From Diplonema papillatum (Eukaryota > Euglenozoa > Diplonemea > Diplonemida > Diplonemidae), in the NCBI GenBank assembly GCA_030068145.1, contig JAPJBO010000144.1:186001-250000 (forward strand): a stretch of 64,000 nt of DNA, in the 5' to 3' direction. Each line of letters starts with the position of its first letter. Positions within the stretch are counted from its first letter, which is position 1. Both the position numbers and the translations under genes were made by a program. Positions 1 to 9,061 of this stretch are shown here, piece by piece. The notes beneath the pieces were generated by a model that was not told the DNA's origin, searched no databases, and was given only the letters and a program-made list of their open reading frames with translations.

Positions 1-539
1 GGAGCACTTGCACATGGCACCCACGCACCTTCCTGCTTCCAGTGAAGAGCCGCCTGTTCCGCCCGGTTCTTCTGCCGAGTCTGTGTCCACAGCACATGAT
101 TGGTATGCTTTTCATCCACAGACGAGCCAAGCGAGTGTTGTGGGGCAGGAGGGGTAAGCGAAAGAGCTGAGCAGAAAGGAGGATGTCGTGAGGGCGCAGC
201 TCTTCTGGTGCCCGTCTCGAAACATGGACCAAAGAGCCCAACGCGCGCAAGGCTTAGGACGTAAAAGCCAACACAACCAGTCATCCAAGGGACGCAACAC
301 ACCCAGATCCTGATTCTGGAAAGGGATTCGAGGTCACCGATCAGATGTGTACTTTGCCCAGATGGGACAAAAACCTGGGAAACCCTGGCGAAGATCCCTT
401 GCGGTGTTGATGTGCACATCTGACTTGCAGTCGTTGAAGTAGCGCAAAAGAATCGTCCGAGAACAAAGGATATCACGCGACAAATAATGTGCGCATCCGC
501 TTTCCAGCTCGTCCATGCAACGGATAGCGATGCATCTCC
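1..539. other. Left edge, no gene recognised
   Basis: Mixed-composition sequence without a convincing reading frame, splice-site pair or repeat. It may be intron or flank of the gene whose terminal exon starts near 1438. Confidence 0.3.
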
Positions 540-1437
540 GACATCCTCCAAGACACAAACTCAGGAAACGTACTGTTTTGGGCACAAACTTGGAGCAAAG
601 CACTGTTTTGGGCGCAAACTTGGGCCTATGTACTGTTTCGGGCACAATATTTAGAAACGTACTGTTTTGGGCCCCCCCACCCGATTATCCCCACGGACCG
701 CCCACCCGGTAAAAGAACCCACCGAACGCAGGTTCCACGCCGGCAACATCGCGTCCACTCCCCAACTCGGCCACTTGCAAGACAGGGCACAAACTCAGGA
801 AAAGTACTGTTTTGGGCACAAACTTGGAGCAAAGTACTGTTTTGGGCACGCCGAGCAGGGCACAAAACTTGGGTACTGTTTCGGACACAAACTCGATTAT
901 CACCTGGCAAAAGAACCCACCGAACGCACGGCAACATCGCGTCCACTCCCCAACTCGACCACTTGCAAGACAGGGCACAAACTCAGGAAAAGTACTGTTT
1001 TGGGCACAAACCTGGAGCAAAGTACTGTTTTGGGCACAAACCTGGGGCAAAGTACTGTTTTGGGCACAAACTCAGGAAAAGCACAGTCTTTGGGCACAAA
1101 CTCGGGCCTGTGAACTGTTTATCACCTGGGAAAAAAAAACCCACCGAACGCAGGTTCCACGCCGGCAACATCGCGTCCACTCCCCGACTCGACCACTTGC
1201 AAGACAGGGCACAAACTCAGGAAAAGTACTGTTTTGGGCACAAACCTGGAGCAAAGTACTGTTTTGGGCACAAACCTGGAGCAAAGTACTGTTTTGGGCA
1301 CAAACTCAGGAAAAGCACAGTCTTTGGGCACAAACTCGGGCCTGTGAACTGTTTATCACCTGGGAAAAAAAAACCCACCGAACGCAGGTTCCACGCCGGC
1401 AACATCGCGTCCACTCCCCAACTCGACCACTTGCAAG
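540..1437 (+). repeat. 30-bp minisatellite arranged in higher-order units
   Basis: The block is built from a roughly 30-bp unit containing the core GTACTGTTTTGGGCACAAAC. These units are grouped into larger blocks of about 200-235 bp, each carrying a conserved non-repeat segment that begins CCACCGAACGCAGG at 719, 917, 1141 and 1375. Spacing of the last two blocks is 234 bp and they are almost identical, so amplification is recent. The array ends exactly where a GC-rich coding stretch begins (ACTTGCAAG, then TGTCGG). The long overlapping open frames across it come from the repeat period and are not taken as genes. Confidence 0.85.
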
Positions 1438-1973
1438 TGTCGGACAACGCGGGCCAAAGGCGGGACCCCGCGGCGCCCGCAAGCGACGGCGGCTGCTCGG
1501 CCGCCGACCCGCTGACGAGCGCGAGCGCCGGCAGCCTGCTGCACAAGATCAGCTCCGAAATGGGGCTGCTGGAGACGACGCTCAGGGCGAGGCCCGCGGC
1601 CAGGGGTTGCGACGACAGGCTGCGGGGCGCTGGGCAGCCGCAAGGGTGCAATGCACGGCGGGAGGCGAGTCCTGCGAGCACAGCGGCGGCGACGAAGCAG
1701 AGCTCGGACGACGATTTGCTGTCGCGGGAGTCGCTGGCGTCGGGGTCTCCGGACTCGGCGTTCAGGGTCCCCGCCAAAAGGGGCTGGTGCCTGCAGCCTT
1801 GCGCTGAGAACAGGCGGCCGCTCGCATTCGCGGCGCACAAGCCGGGTGGGAGGTCAACGCCGGGGCGGTCGACGCCGTCACCGTCGCCCAACATCCGCAA
1901 CCACCGCGTCTGCCACGATGCGCAGCTGGTGGCACAGTCTGTAAGCCGCATGCTCAACACACCTGGACGGTAG
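1438..1973 (+). CDS. Probable terminal exon of an unrecognised gene
   Basis: An open, strongly GC-biased stretch of about 178 codons follows a possible 3' splice site (TTGCAAG) and ends at TAG. The product is rich in Ser, Ala, Arg and Pro (segments such as SSDDDLLSRESLASGSPDS and STPGRSTPSPSPN) and appears disordered; I recognise no domain. Coding status is supported by base composition, by the contrast with the repeat block on its left, and by two degenerate copies downstream (2115-2555 and 2747-2967) that share its sequence and, in the first copy, its stop. No initiator ATG is identified, so upstream exons would lie in or beyond the minisatellite or outside the window. Because the copies also share flanks, an exon inside a non-coding duplicated unit is still possible. 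Confidence 0.45.
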
Positions 1974-2114
1974 AAGACCGTTCTTACTATATTCCTCCCG
2001 GATAGGTGCTCCCCCTCCTACTTCTGCACGTGGACGAATGACATGACTAATGCCATCTTCGATTGCGCTCAATCATTGTGTTTGTCCGCAAATCTTCCGG
2101 ACTGTCCTCGGTTC

Positions 2115-2555
2115 CAGCTGACCCGATAACGAGTGCGAGTGCCGGCAGCAGGCACTGCAGAAGATCAGGGCAGCTGAAGACGACGCTCAGGGCGAGGCCG
2201 GCGACAGGCTGCGGGGCGCCGGACAGCCGCAAGGGTGCAGTGCACGGCGAGTCCTGCGAGCACAGCGGCGGCGACGAAGCAGAGCTCGGACGACGCATTG
2301 CTGTCGCGGGAGTCGCTGGCGTCGGGGTCTCCGGACTCGGCGTTCAGGGTCCCCGTCAAAAGGGGATGGTGCCTGCAGCCTTGCGCTGAGAACAGGCGAC
2401 CGCTCGCGTTCGCGGCGCACAAGCCGGGTGGGAGGTCAACGCCGGGGCGGTCGACGCCGTCACCGTCGCCCAACATCCGCAACCACCGCGTCTGCCACGA
2501 TGCGCAGCTGGTGGCACAGTCTGTAAGCCGCATGCTCAACACACCTGGACGGTAG
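2115..2555 (+). pseudogene. Second, shortened copy of the 1.4-kb terminal exon
   Basis: The sequence follows 1505-1973 closely, including the CGACGCTCAGGGCGAGGC block, the Ser/Asp-rich segment and the final Pro/Ser-rich segment with the same stop. Internal deletions remove parts of the first third and shift the frame there; from about 2235 the frame is again open to the TAG at 2553-2555. The left end, GCTGACCCGATAACGAGTGC, matches the first copy with substitutions. It looks like a tandem partial duplicate rather than an independent gene. Confidence 0.6.
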
Positions 2556-2746
2556 AAGACCTGCTCCCCTGCTACTTCTGAACATGGACGAAAGACAGCA
2601 TCGATTGCGCTGAAGTGTGTGCTTGCAGGCATCTACGGGTTTGTGTCCTCGTCTCACACACAAGTTCCAGCATGTGGGGATACGAGAGATAAGGGACACA
2701 GGGGTGCTATTCGCGAAAGGGGAATTCAGCTGATGCGTGCTCGTTA

Positions 2747-3165
2747 GCATCGGGGTCCTTGTCAAAAGGGGCTGGAACCTTGAGGCTTGCGCTGAGAACA
2801 GGCGGCCGCTCGCGTTCGCGGCGCACAAGCCGGGTGGGAGGTCAACGCCGGGGCGGTCGACGCCGTCACCGTCGCCCAACATCCGCAACCACCGCGTCTG
2901 CCACGATGCGCAGCTGGTGGCACAGTCTGTAAGCCGCATTCTCAACACCTGGACGGTAGAAGACTGTTCTTCCTGTATTCCCCCCGGATAGGTGCCCCCC
3001 CCCTGCTACTTCTGCACGTGGACGAATGACATGACTGATGCCATCTTCGATTGCGCTCAATCATTGTGTTTGTCCGCAAATCTTCTGGTCTGTCCTCGGT
3101 TCCAGCTGACCCGATAACGAGTGCGAGTGCCGGCAGCAGGCACTGCAGAAGATCAGGGCAGCTTC
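2747..3165 (+). pseudogene. Third, most eroded copy of the 1.4-kb exon and its flank
   Basis: From 2747 to about 2967 the sequence matches the last 220 bp of the first exon copy. A short deletion near the end changes the frame so that the original stop is lost. From 2960 to 3165 it repeats 1975-2160 (the GAAGACNGTTCTT through GATCAGGGCAGCT stretch), showing that the duplicated unit includes 3' flank as well as exon. Confidence 0.6.
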
Positions 3166-5734
3166 TAGCTGCGGGGGGACACGAGGGGCATTAGGAACAC
3201 TGCTATCCGCGAAAGGGGAATTCAGCTGATGTCGCAGGATTCAGCGAATCAGAAGCAGTTTCCGCGTAAATTTACATCTCGATTGTCCATTCCCGTTTCT
3301 ATCCTCGGCCAGCTGTATGTATTGCTACGCGGTTGAATTGAGCCAGAACCCCCCTTCTTGCTGCCACAGTCGCGCCTTTGACGAAACGACTTCCACCCAC
3401 CAGTGGACTTTGTGTGCATCGTACTTGACAAAGAAGACCACACCCCCGGGTTCCCCCCGCACGCCTCGGTACGAGTTCGCCCAAAACTTCTATCACTTCG
3501 TTTGCGAAGTTTGCGGGGCCTCTCTCACTTTCTCTCTCTCTCTCTCCCTCTCTTTCGAGGTCTGCTACCAAGATTTCACCGTAAGGGCAGCGGAGTGGGC
3601 ATCCTGGCTACACAGCACGAGTTAAAACCTAGCCAAAGCTGGACCTCACAAACAAGCAAACGGTGGAAGGACATCAATCCGTACGCCCATATGGGATCCG
3701 TACAAAACACAAAGAACCCCCATCACCTTTTTTCACGAAAACAGCCGTGCCACGGAAGCGTGTGGGGAAACCATGCAAACAGCTCCCAGGCGCGCAAACA
3801 AAAAAGCCGCCTCACCCGGCAGCGCAACCCCGTTTCTTCTTGTGCGAGTTGTTGTTGTTGTTGTTGTCGTTGTGATGTTGTTGACCCCCCTTATTCGATA
3901 GGGTTTACATACACTTCTCCGGTAGCTCCCGCCTCAGCCGACTTCCGCGGCCTTCTTAAAAGGCCCAGTGTCCTTCCGCATGGAGGCACACGGAAGAGCT
4001 CCCCCGCAAGGGTGCTTACCCCCGCGAGTAAAAGGGTGCTTCTTTCCAGGGCAGGTATTCTCATCCTGCAAGGTGGCTGGTGCTTCCTCACGGGCCCCGA
4101 CGCACGCCTGCGTCCTCTCCATCCAACCCTCTGTTTTTTCTTCTTTCTCTGTATCTCCAAGCTCTCCCCTCGTGTTGGCACCACGAAGCGAGGTCCGTCG
4201 CTGTTAGCGGGCCCAGAGAAGGGAAATAAAATGACGTGTACCTGAGAAGAATAGATCCAAGTAGATGTGTCGGGAGCGACCCCGAGAATATGAAAAGAAA
4301 CAGTCTGAAAGAAAAGGAAACCGAAAGAAATTGTGTAATTGGAAATCGGGCCCCGGTCTTTTCTGCCTTGCTTCGCGCAGGTAAGGTTTCTTCGTCGTGG
4401 AACCGTGTCCATAGCAGGTGTACCGTCCGCTGCTGTCCTTGTCATCTGTACCCCCGATTGCTCGTAGATGTTTCCTGCTTCGGCATCCTATCGCTTTCCT
4501 TCACACACCGTTGTTAGACGTCGTTAGATAGACGCATAGAGGCCAACCTTTCGTTCCCGCCTTCGTTTCAATTGGGTTAGCCGACAGCTTTAACACACAT
4601 GAAAGAGTCCGCGTTGTACGTCCACAGCCTTCCACAATGTTGCTAGGACCTATGCGGTGTTGAGCAACGACCATTTCAAGCACGTTCTTGCGTCTCCCCG
4701 TCTCTCAACGGTCAACCGTGGCCTAGTGAAGTTTCGAGCAGAAATCGCTCCAACCAGTTAACAGTATCCAGCATTGCACTTCGTTGGACGGCTGCGTGCG
4801 AGCGAGTCTCGAAGCAGGACTGAAAGCTGGAATCACTGGATGGATCGTGAGGCACGGCGGATCCCCGCACCACAGAGCTGGCAGGCCAAGCTCGTTGCTT
4901 CAAATTGAACTTCCCAGGCCCACGGTGGCATGTGCCGTCTTGCGATGTGTCGAGGGACATACACAACGCACACAACAATCAAAAAACTGTGCACGCGCCA
5001 GGGTCCAGCTCCTGCTGTGGTAGGTGGACCCAATCTCATGACCCATTCATGCGCGTTTTTAATTAGAAGACGAGGCATTTGGCTACCTTAAGAGAGTCGT
5101 AGTTGCTCCCGCCGTTTACCCGCGCTTGACCTGATCTCTCAGCGTTGAGATTCAGGGCAGAAGTCACATTCCACCCGCCACCGCTGTGATGAAGCGAAAT
5201 GCTGTGGTTTAATTAACCAGTTGGATTCCTCTTGTTCGTAACAGTTCCGAGCTGACACTTCATTGCGGGCGCAACATGCAAGAAGGCCTGGAAGAAGTCA
5301 GGAGCCGCGGGTAGCACCCGAGAGCGCCACTCACAGCACCTTTAATCTGACTCTGAAGTCACGGACTAGGTGAGAAGAGATTTGCCTACCGGAACACAGT
5401 AGAGGCACTCGTCAGCACGCCAGCAAGTTGCGATGGCACTGCAGTCGGTGGAGCTTGGATGGTCGCGTCAAGCACCTCTCCATAAAAGCAGAGTTGCACC
5501 ACAGCAACGGCAACTGCCAAGGCCTTTGGGAGAAGTTCATCGCAAATGACCGGCGCCACCATCTGTACTGGACGCTTGGTGGAGTGCGCAGCATGTCATT
5601 GCAGAACGCTGAACTGAAGGCAAGTGCATAAAAAAGCTCGAAGACACGCGGGAGTTCGTTAGGAGCGCCAACGATCGCTGCTCCGCTATAGCCAAGTATT
5701 GCGAAAAGTCGATACGTCCCGGGTCTGACCGACC
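3166..5734. other. Gene-poor interval with dispersed repeat fragments
   Basis: No supported gene. A TC-rich microsatellite lies near 3532-3555. A motif at 3668-3716 (GACATCAATCCGTACGCCC followed by GGATCCGTACAAAACACAAA) recurs in related form near 26838, 34765 and 60295. The segment 4640-4710, containing TGCGGTGTTGAGCA and AAGCACGTTCTTGC, recurs at 8640-8690. Open frames at 3403-4245 and 5428-5631 have neither the composition nor the recognisable content of the real exons here. Confidence 0.5.
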
Positions 5735-7174
5735 ATGCAAAGCTTAACTTCACTGCTGCTGAACAGCGGCCCAAATCTGCAAGCCCGCCGGCAGGTCGAA
5801 GCTAATCCCCCGGCGCTGTCGTCGGGAAAAAAAAAAAGAAAAGCGAAGAACTTGGAAAGGCTGGCACGCCTGGTAGACTTCACCAACTCCCACGTCTACC
5901 GCTCGACAAGACGTAAGTGTGCCTTCTTCCGCAGCCACGTACTGCCCACCCTGTCCATGCACTGCCTATCCTCCTGCTTCGACCCAAGAGCACCCAAGCT
6001 GGTAGCTTCTCACGCAAGTCTCTTCCCGAAGCATCGCCACAGTAGAGGGATAAAGGAATTTGCATGGTGCAAGGACGGCTTCGCGTGCCCGAACGTGGAA
6101 CATTACGCGGCACTTCAACGAACGCGGGCGTACCTGGCTCACCGACCCAACGAAGAGAGGGACGCCCTCCCTGTAGCAGGCTTCCGTCGAAGGCCCCCCC
6201 GACAAACAGCCGTGGGAGAGGACATACTCTCGCAGATCGACGTGATGCTGGGCCGGGAATTCTTGTTGACGCATGATGTTGTGGTGGCGAGCGATGGGGG
6301 TTTTCTCGAGGACGAATCGCGCGGGTCCGCCGGAGTCAATTTCGGAACGATGTCCTTCGGCTGCCTGCTAAGCGGAACCGTGACCTCGAGCACGGAGACC
6401 GAACTGGCGGCAATGATGCTGTTGGCAACCGTGCTGAGACGGTGGGATGTCGCCCCCGAGAGGGTTTCGTGGTACAGCGACAGCGAAGCGGCCATCCTGC
6501 GAATCCGCCGAAAGGAGCCCGGTGACCCCGTGGCAGGCGTGGTCGGCGAGTATGTGCAGTGCCTCCGATGGGGTAAGGGACACGCCGACAACACCGACAT
6601 CAACGGCGCAGATGAGGCGGCGACGCGGGCCCTCCAGGAGAGACTTCCGGTTCTGGACGTTGAGCTCCTGTATCGGAAGAACGGGGTAGGAGCTGTTTGC
6701 TGTTACGCCGCAGAGGACTTCCCGCAGCTGGAGAGCCCCTTTCGGTACGTGAAGCGCGTGTGGCAGTACAGCCGGACAAAGACGGCGACGAGGAGCATAC
6801 GGGAACTTGCGTCGGCGGAGACAACGAAGGGGAGTACGCTCCGCTCCCTCGAAGCACTGCCCGGCGCCGTGGACCTCTTGCAAGCGATTATCCGGCGAGC
6901 GGTGATGCCGCGAGCCACCCGGATCGCCTGCAAGCGGTGCGCGGCGCTGGCCAACGCGCAACACGTCCTGCTCGCAGATGATGCGACGCACAACGAAGTG
7001 TCCGACATCCGTCACGCATACCCCACCGACCCGCCACAACTGAAGGGACTGCTCGCGGACTTTGCAAAGAAACGAAGAGACACGATCCGGCACGTGGCGA
7101 AACGCGTGAAGGTCCTGTGCGACGACCCGTTAGCGGCACGGTGGTCCTCGCTAGTTTTGAGATATCTCGAGTAA
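5735..7174 (+). CDS. Non-LTR retrotransposon RNase H-domain protein
   Basis: The 479-residue frame opens with ATG. Residues about 182-300 form an RNase HI domain with its acidic active site visible: Asp187 (ASDGGF), Glu221 (STETELAA), Asp249 (WYSDSEA) and, in GKGHADNTDINGADEAA, His283 and Asp293. RNase H cleaves RNA in RNA:DNA hybrids and is found at the 3' end of the polyprotein of several LINE clades (I, ingi, R1-like). The residues before it (1-180) contain no reverse-transcriptase YxDD motif, so this is either a 5'-truncated insertion whose frame happens to start with ATG, or a separate ORF. The C-terminal region (CKRC, then QHVLL...TH) resembles the Cys/His stretch that often follows RNase H in LINE proteins. 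A 26-A run about 110 bp after the stop is what a retrotransposed 3' end should have. Intact active-site residues suggest a young copy. Confidence 0.75.
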   Translation: MQSLTSLLLNSGPNLQARRQVEANPPALSSGKKKRKAKNLERLARLVDFTNSHVYRSTRRKCAFFRSHVLPTLSMHCLSSCFDPRAPKLVASHASLFPKHRHSRGIKEFAWCKDGFACPNVEHYAALQRTRAYLAHRPNEERDALPVAGFRRRPPRQTAVGEDILSQIDVMLGREFLLTHDVVVASDGGFLEDESRGSAGVNFGTMSFGCLLSGTVTSSTETELAAMMLLATVLRRWDVAPERVSWYSDSEAAILRIRRKEPGDPVAGVVGEYVQCLRWGKGHADNTDINGADEAATRALQERLPVLDVELLYRKNGVGAVCCYAAEDFPQLESPFRYVKRVWQYSRTKTATRSIRELASAETTKGSTLRSLEALPGAVDLLQAIIRRAVMPRATRIACKRCAALANAQHVLLADDATHNEVSDIRHAYPTDPPQLKGLLADFAKKRRDTIRHVAKRVKVLCDDPLAARWSSLVLRYLE

Positions 7175-7313
7175 ATCAGCACTGCGTCTTGTGTGGGGGG
7201 CAACGGAAGAGGAAGAAGTGGAAAGAGAAGGGATCGGAGCGGTAGGGAAAAGGGAGAGTGAATGACTAACGATATCAACGGAAGGAGAAAAAAAAAAAAA
7301 AAAAAAAAAAAAA
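5735..7313 (+). mobile_element. 3' portion of a non-LTR (LINE-type) retrotransposon with poly(A)
   Basis: The span covers the RNase H reading frame, an AG-rich 3' untranslated region, and an uninterrupted run of A from 7288 to 7313. The left boundary is not determined; I saw no reverse transcriptase or endonuclease upstream, so most of the element is missing. I could not find a convincing target-site duplication, partly because the right side is occupied by another A-tailed repeat. Confidence 0.6.
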
Positions 7314-7425
7314 CGCTAACCCAAACAACTTCCGCCGGTAGAGAAACCTCGCCTAAAGAAATCAACTGCCTTCGGGTAGGCTAGTCTGACACTAGTTGTC
7401 GTCGGGAAAAAAAAAAAAAAAAAAA
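7314..7425 (+). repeat. SINE-like structured repeat with A-tail (copy 1 of 6)
   Basis: About 93 bp starting CGCTAACCCAAACAACTTCC, followed by a 19-A tail. It contains two potential hairpins: GCCT-TCGGGT-AGGC, then GACA-CTAGT-TGTC followed by GTCG. The same succession recurs on the same strand near 34328, 40805, 55752, 60014 and 60361. In the clearest copies the second stem is kept (GACA/TGTC) while its five-base loop varies. It sits directly behind the LINE poly(A), so it may be a short non-autonomous partner or a 5' hallmark of the same retroelement class. Confidence 0.6.
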
Positions 7426-7636
7426 GAAAACAAGCAGCAGAACCACCACCCAAAGGAAGGATATCAAGAAACGTAGACACCAGACTGTACATCAACCCTC
7501 GGTTGATTGTCGGCACAACAAGAATAGTTGAGTCGGAGCTCTTGACAAAGATAGATGGAAATCCGATTTAGCATTCGTTCAAAGAAAACTAGTTCATTGC
7601 ATTTTAACCAGGTTTTGTTGAAAAAACAAAAAGAAG
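7426..7636. other. Upstream flank of the DOT1-like gene
   Basis: AT-rich, with no reading frame or promoter element that I can name. It should hold the promoter and 5' untranslated region of the methyltransferase gene; the last bases before the ATG are A-rich (AAACAAAAAGAAG). Confidence 0.3.
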
Positions 7637-8398
7637 ATGACGAAGGGTACCGCCACGACAAAGAAAGCCGCCGCGATGACCAAGACGGAGTCGAAGGACC
7701 GAAGGGGAAAGGCTGGCGTCACGAAGAAGCCGAAGTACGTGCCCGGAAAGTACGCGCTGAGCACCGAGGACATGGCGGCGCTGAAGGCGAAGTTGTACGG
7801 GCAGTGCACGCTGAAGAGGAAGAGCATGGCGTGGGTGAAGTGCCCGAAGTTCATTTTGGACCCGCTGATCGACAGGTTCATGAACCTGGCCAACGCTTCG
7901 AGCGACGATTTCTTCTTGGACATCGGCTGCGGCATCGGCAACGTGGTGCAGAGCGTCGCCACACGGGTCGGCTGCCCCTGCGTTGGCATTGAACTCGTGA
8001 AATCGCATTACGACGTTGCGATGGAGAGCGCCGCGCTGTTCCACAAGTACCGCGAAGAACACCAACTGCCGCAGCCGTCAATTGAGTTCATCCGCTCCGA
8101 TGCGCGAAAGGTTGCCGACGACTACGTCGACACCGCGACCATCGTGTGGGCTGCCAACCTCCTCTTCCCCATGGAAGTCAACGTCTTCCTCATCAACTTC
8201 ATGATGAGGCTCCGCCCCGGCACGCGCATCTTCACCATGACCAACCTCATCCCCCACGACCCGGAAAGAAACGGAGACAGCTCCCTGACGAAGCTCTTCG
8301 AATACGAAGACCTCACCTGGGGAAAAGGCGAAGTCGAGTGGACAGACGTCCCGGGACCCCTCTACATGTACACACGCACAGACGTCCTGTCGGAGTGA
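7637..8398 (+). CDS. DOT1-like histone H3 lysine methyltransferase (H3K79 type)
   Basis: A single-exon 253-residue protein beginning at the first ATG. After a Lys-rich N-terminus (residues 1-33) comes a class I SAM-dependent methyltransferase fold of the DOT1 family. The SAM-binding motif I is FLDIGCGIGNVV (93-104). The acidic loop is GIELVKSHYDVA (117-128). The substrate/active-site strand is VWAANLLFPMEVNVFL (170-185), the place of the Asn-containing NNFAF-like motif in yeast and human DOT1. A final strand RLRPGTRIFT precedes TNL. DOT1 enzymes methylate the histone H3 core and need no SET domain. The protein is little more than the catalytic core, as in the short trypanosome DOT1A/B enzymes and unlike the long animal proteins. 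The Lys/Arg-rich start could bind DNA or nucleosomes. Both flanks are mobile elements. The family assignment is from motif reading; the exact lysine target is inferred. Confidence 0.85.
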   Translation: MTKGTATTKKAAAMTKTESKDRRGKAGVTKKPKYVPGKYALSTEDMAALKAKLYGQCTLKRKSMAWVKCPKFILDPLIDRFMNLANASSDDFFLDIGCGIGNVVQSVATRVGCPCVGIELVKSHYDVAMESAALFHKYREEHQLPQPSIEFIRSDARKVADDYVDTATIVWAANLLFPMEVNVFLINFMMRLRPGTRIFTMTNLIPHDPERNGDSSLTKLFEYEDLTWGKGEVEWTDVPGPLYMYTRTDVLSE

Positions 8399-8454
8399 TT
8401 TCGTCGGTTCTTCCCCCCCCTCCACATACATGAGAGGCAGTGTCCTGCCTGAAC

Positions 8455-8460
8455 AATAAA
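8455..8460 (+). promoter_or_regulatory. Candidate poly(A) signal of the DOT1-like gene
   Basis: AATAAA lies 57 bp after the stop, in TGAACAATAAACTGAG. Position and sequence fit a 3'-end processing signal, but the hexamer occurs by chance often enough that the call is modest. Confidence 0.4.
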
Positions 8461-8849
8461 CTGAGATCTTCCCCTCACCCGTGACGGATTCGCCTGCGCT
8501 CTAGTAGCACGGGAGGCTGTGACGAGCTACGAACAGCCGCCTGACAAACCAGACTCACACCGCTGTCCTGTCTGCAGACACTCAGGTTCCGCGTCGTGTC
8601 CGTGGCTTAAAGGACCGAAACACGGCGCAGACGGGACCAGTGCGGTGTTGAGCACATACCCGTTCCAAGCACGTTCTTGCAATCACCCCGAATCCATCTG
8701 TCGTGACGCGACCGGGTAAACCGTGTCTCACCACATTGTATCCGCGGTTTCCCCCCTCCCCTAGTTGCTCTCTCTCGGGGGTTTGTAAATTGTTAAAAAA
8801 AAATAAAGTCATCTTTTTTTTTTTTTTAATAGTACATCTGTACTGACGG
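8461..8849. other. Intergenic, fragment of a dispersed repeat
   Basis: No gene. The stretch 8640-8690 (TGCGGTGTTGAGCA...AAGCACGTTCTTGC) is a diverged copy of 4650-4695. A T-run at 8813-8827 precedes the inverted-repeat element that follows. Confidence 0.4.
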
Positions 8850-9061
8850 GAACATTTCCGGAACAACGGTTGCACATGAAAGAGAAAACGAAGCCAACGA
8901 AAAAAGTGCTAATACAGGAAAACCCCCCCCAGAGAGGTTTATACCCTGTACACGCGAAGAACAAGAAACTTTTGCCTTGTCATTTCCATCACCTTTGGTC
9001 AGTTGATGCTGATCGTCCGTTGCTTCGTTTATCAGTGCAAGCCCCAACTCCGGAAATGTTC
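8850..9061. mobile_element. Short inverted-repeat element, family R4 (copy 1)
   Basis: A 212-bp MITE-like element bounded by GAACATTTCCGGA and its exact reverse complement TCCGGAAATGTTC. A second copy lies at 60563-60761 with the same ends and matching interior (for example CGCGAAGAACAAGA, and TATCAGTGCAAGCCCCAACT near the right end). The sequence left of both copies is also shared (AGTACAT, TGTACTGACGG), so the duplicated unit is slightly larger than the inverted-repeat interval. No protein is encoded. Confidence 0.65.

Noticed and set aside
812..1807. Long frame through the 30-bp repeat array into the exon
   Set aside because: The repeat period keeps frames open; the periodic peptide is not protein-like and the exon has its own plausible acceptor.
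3403..4245. 280-codon plus-strand frame
   Set aside because: Composed of TC-microsatellite and TTG-repeat translation with no coding bias.
7314..7406. Hammerhead or HDV-like ribozyme in the SINE-like repeat
   Set aside because: I could not lay out the required core bases and helices by eye; only two hairpins are visible. Kept as a repeat.
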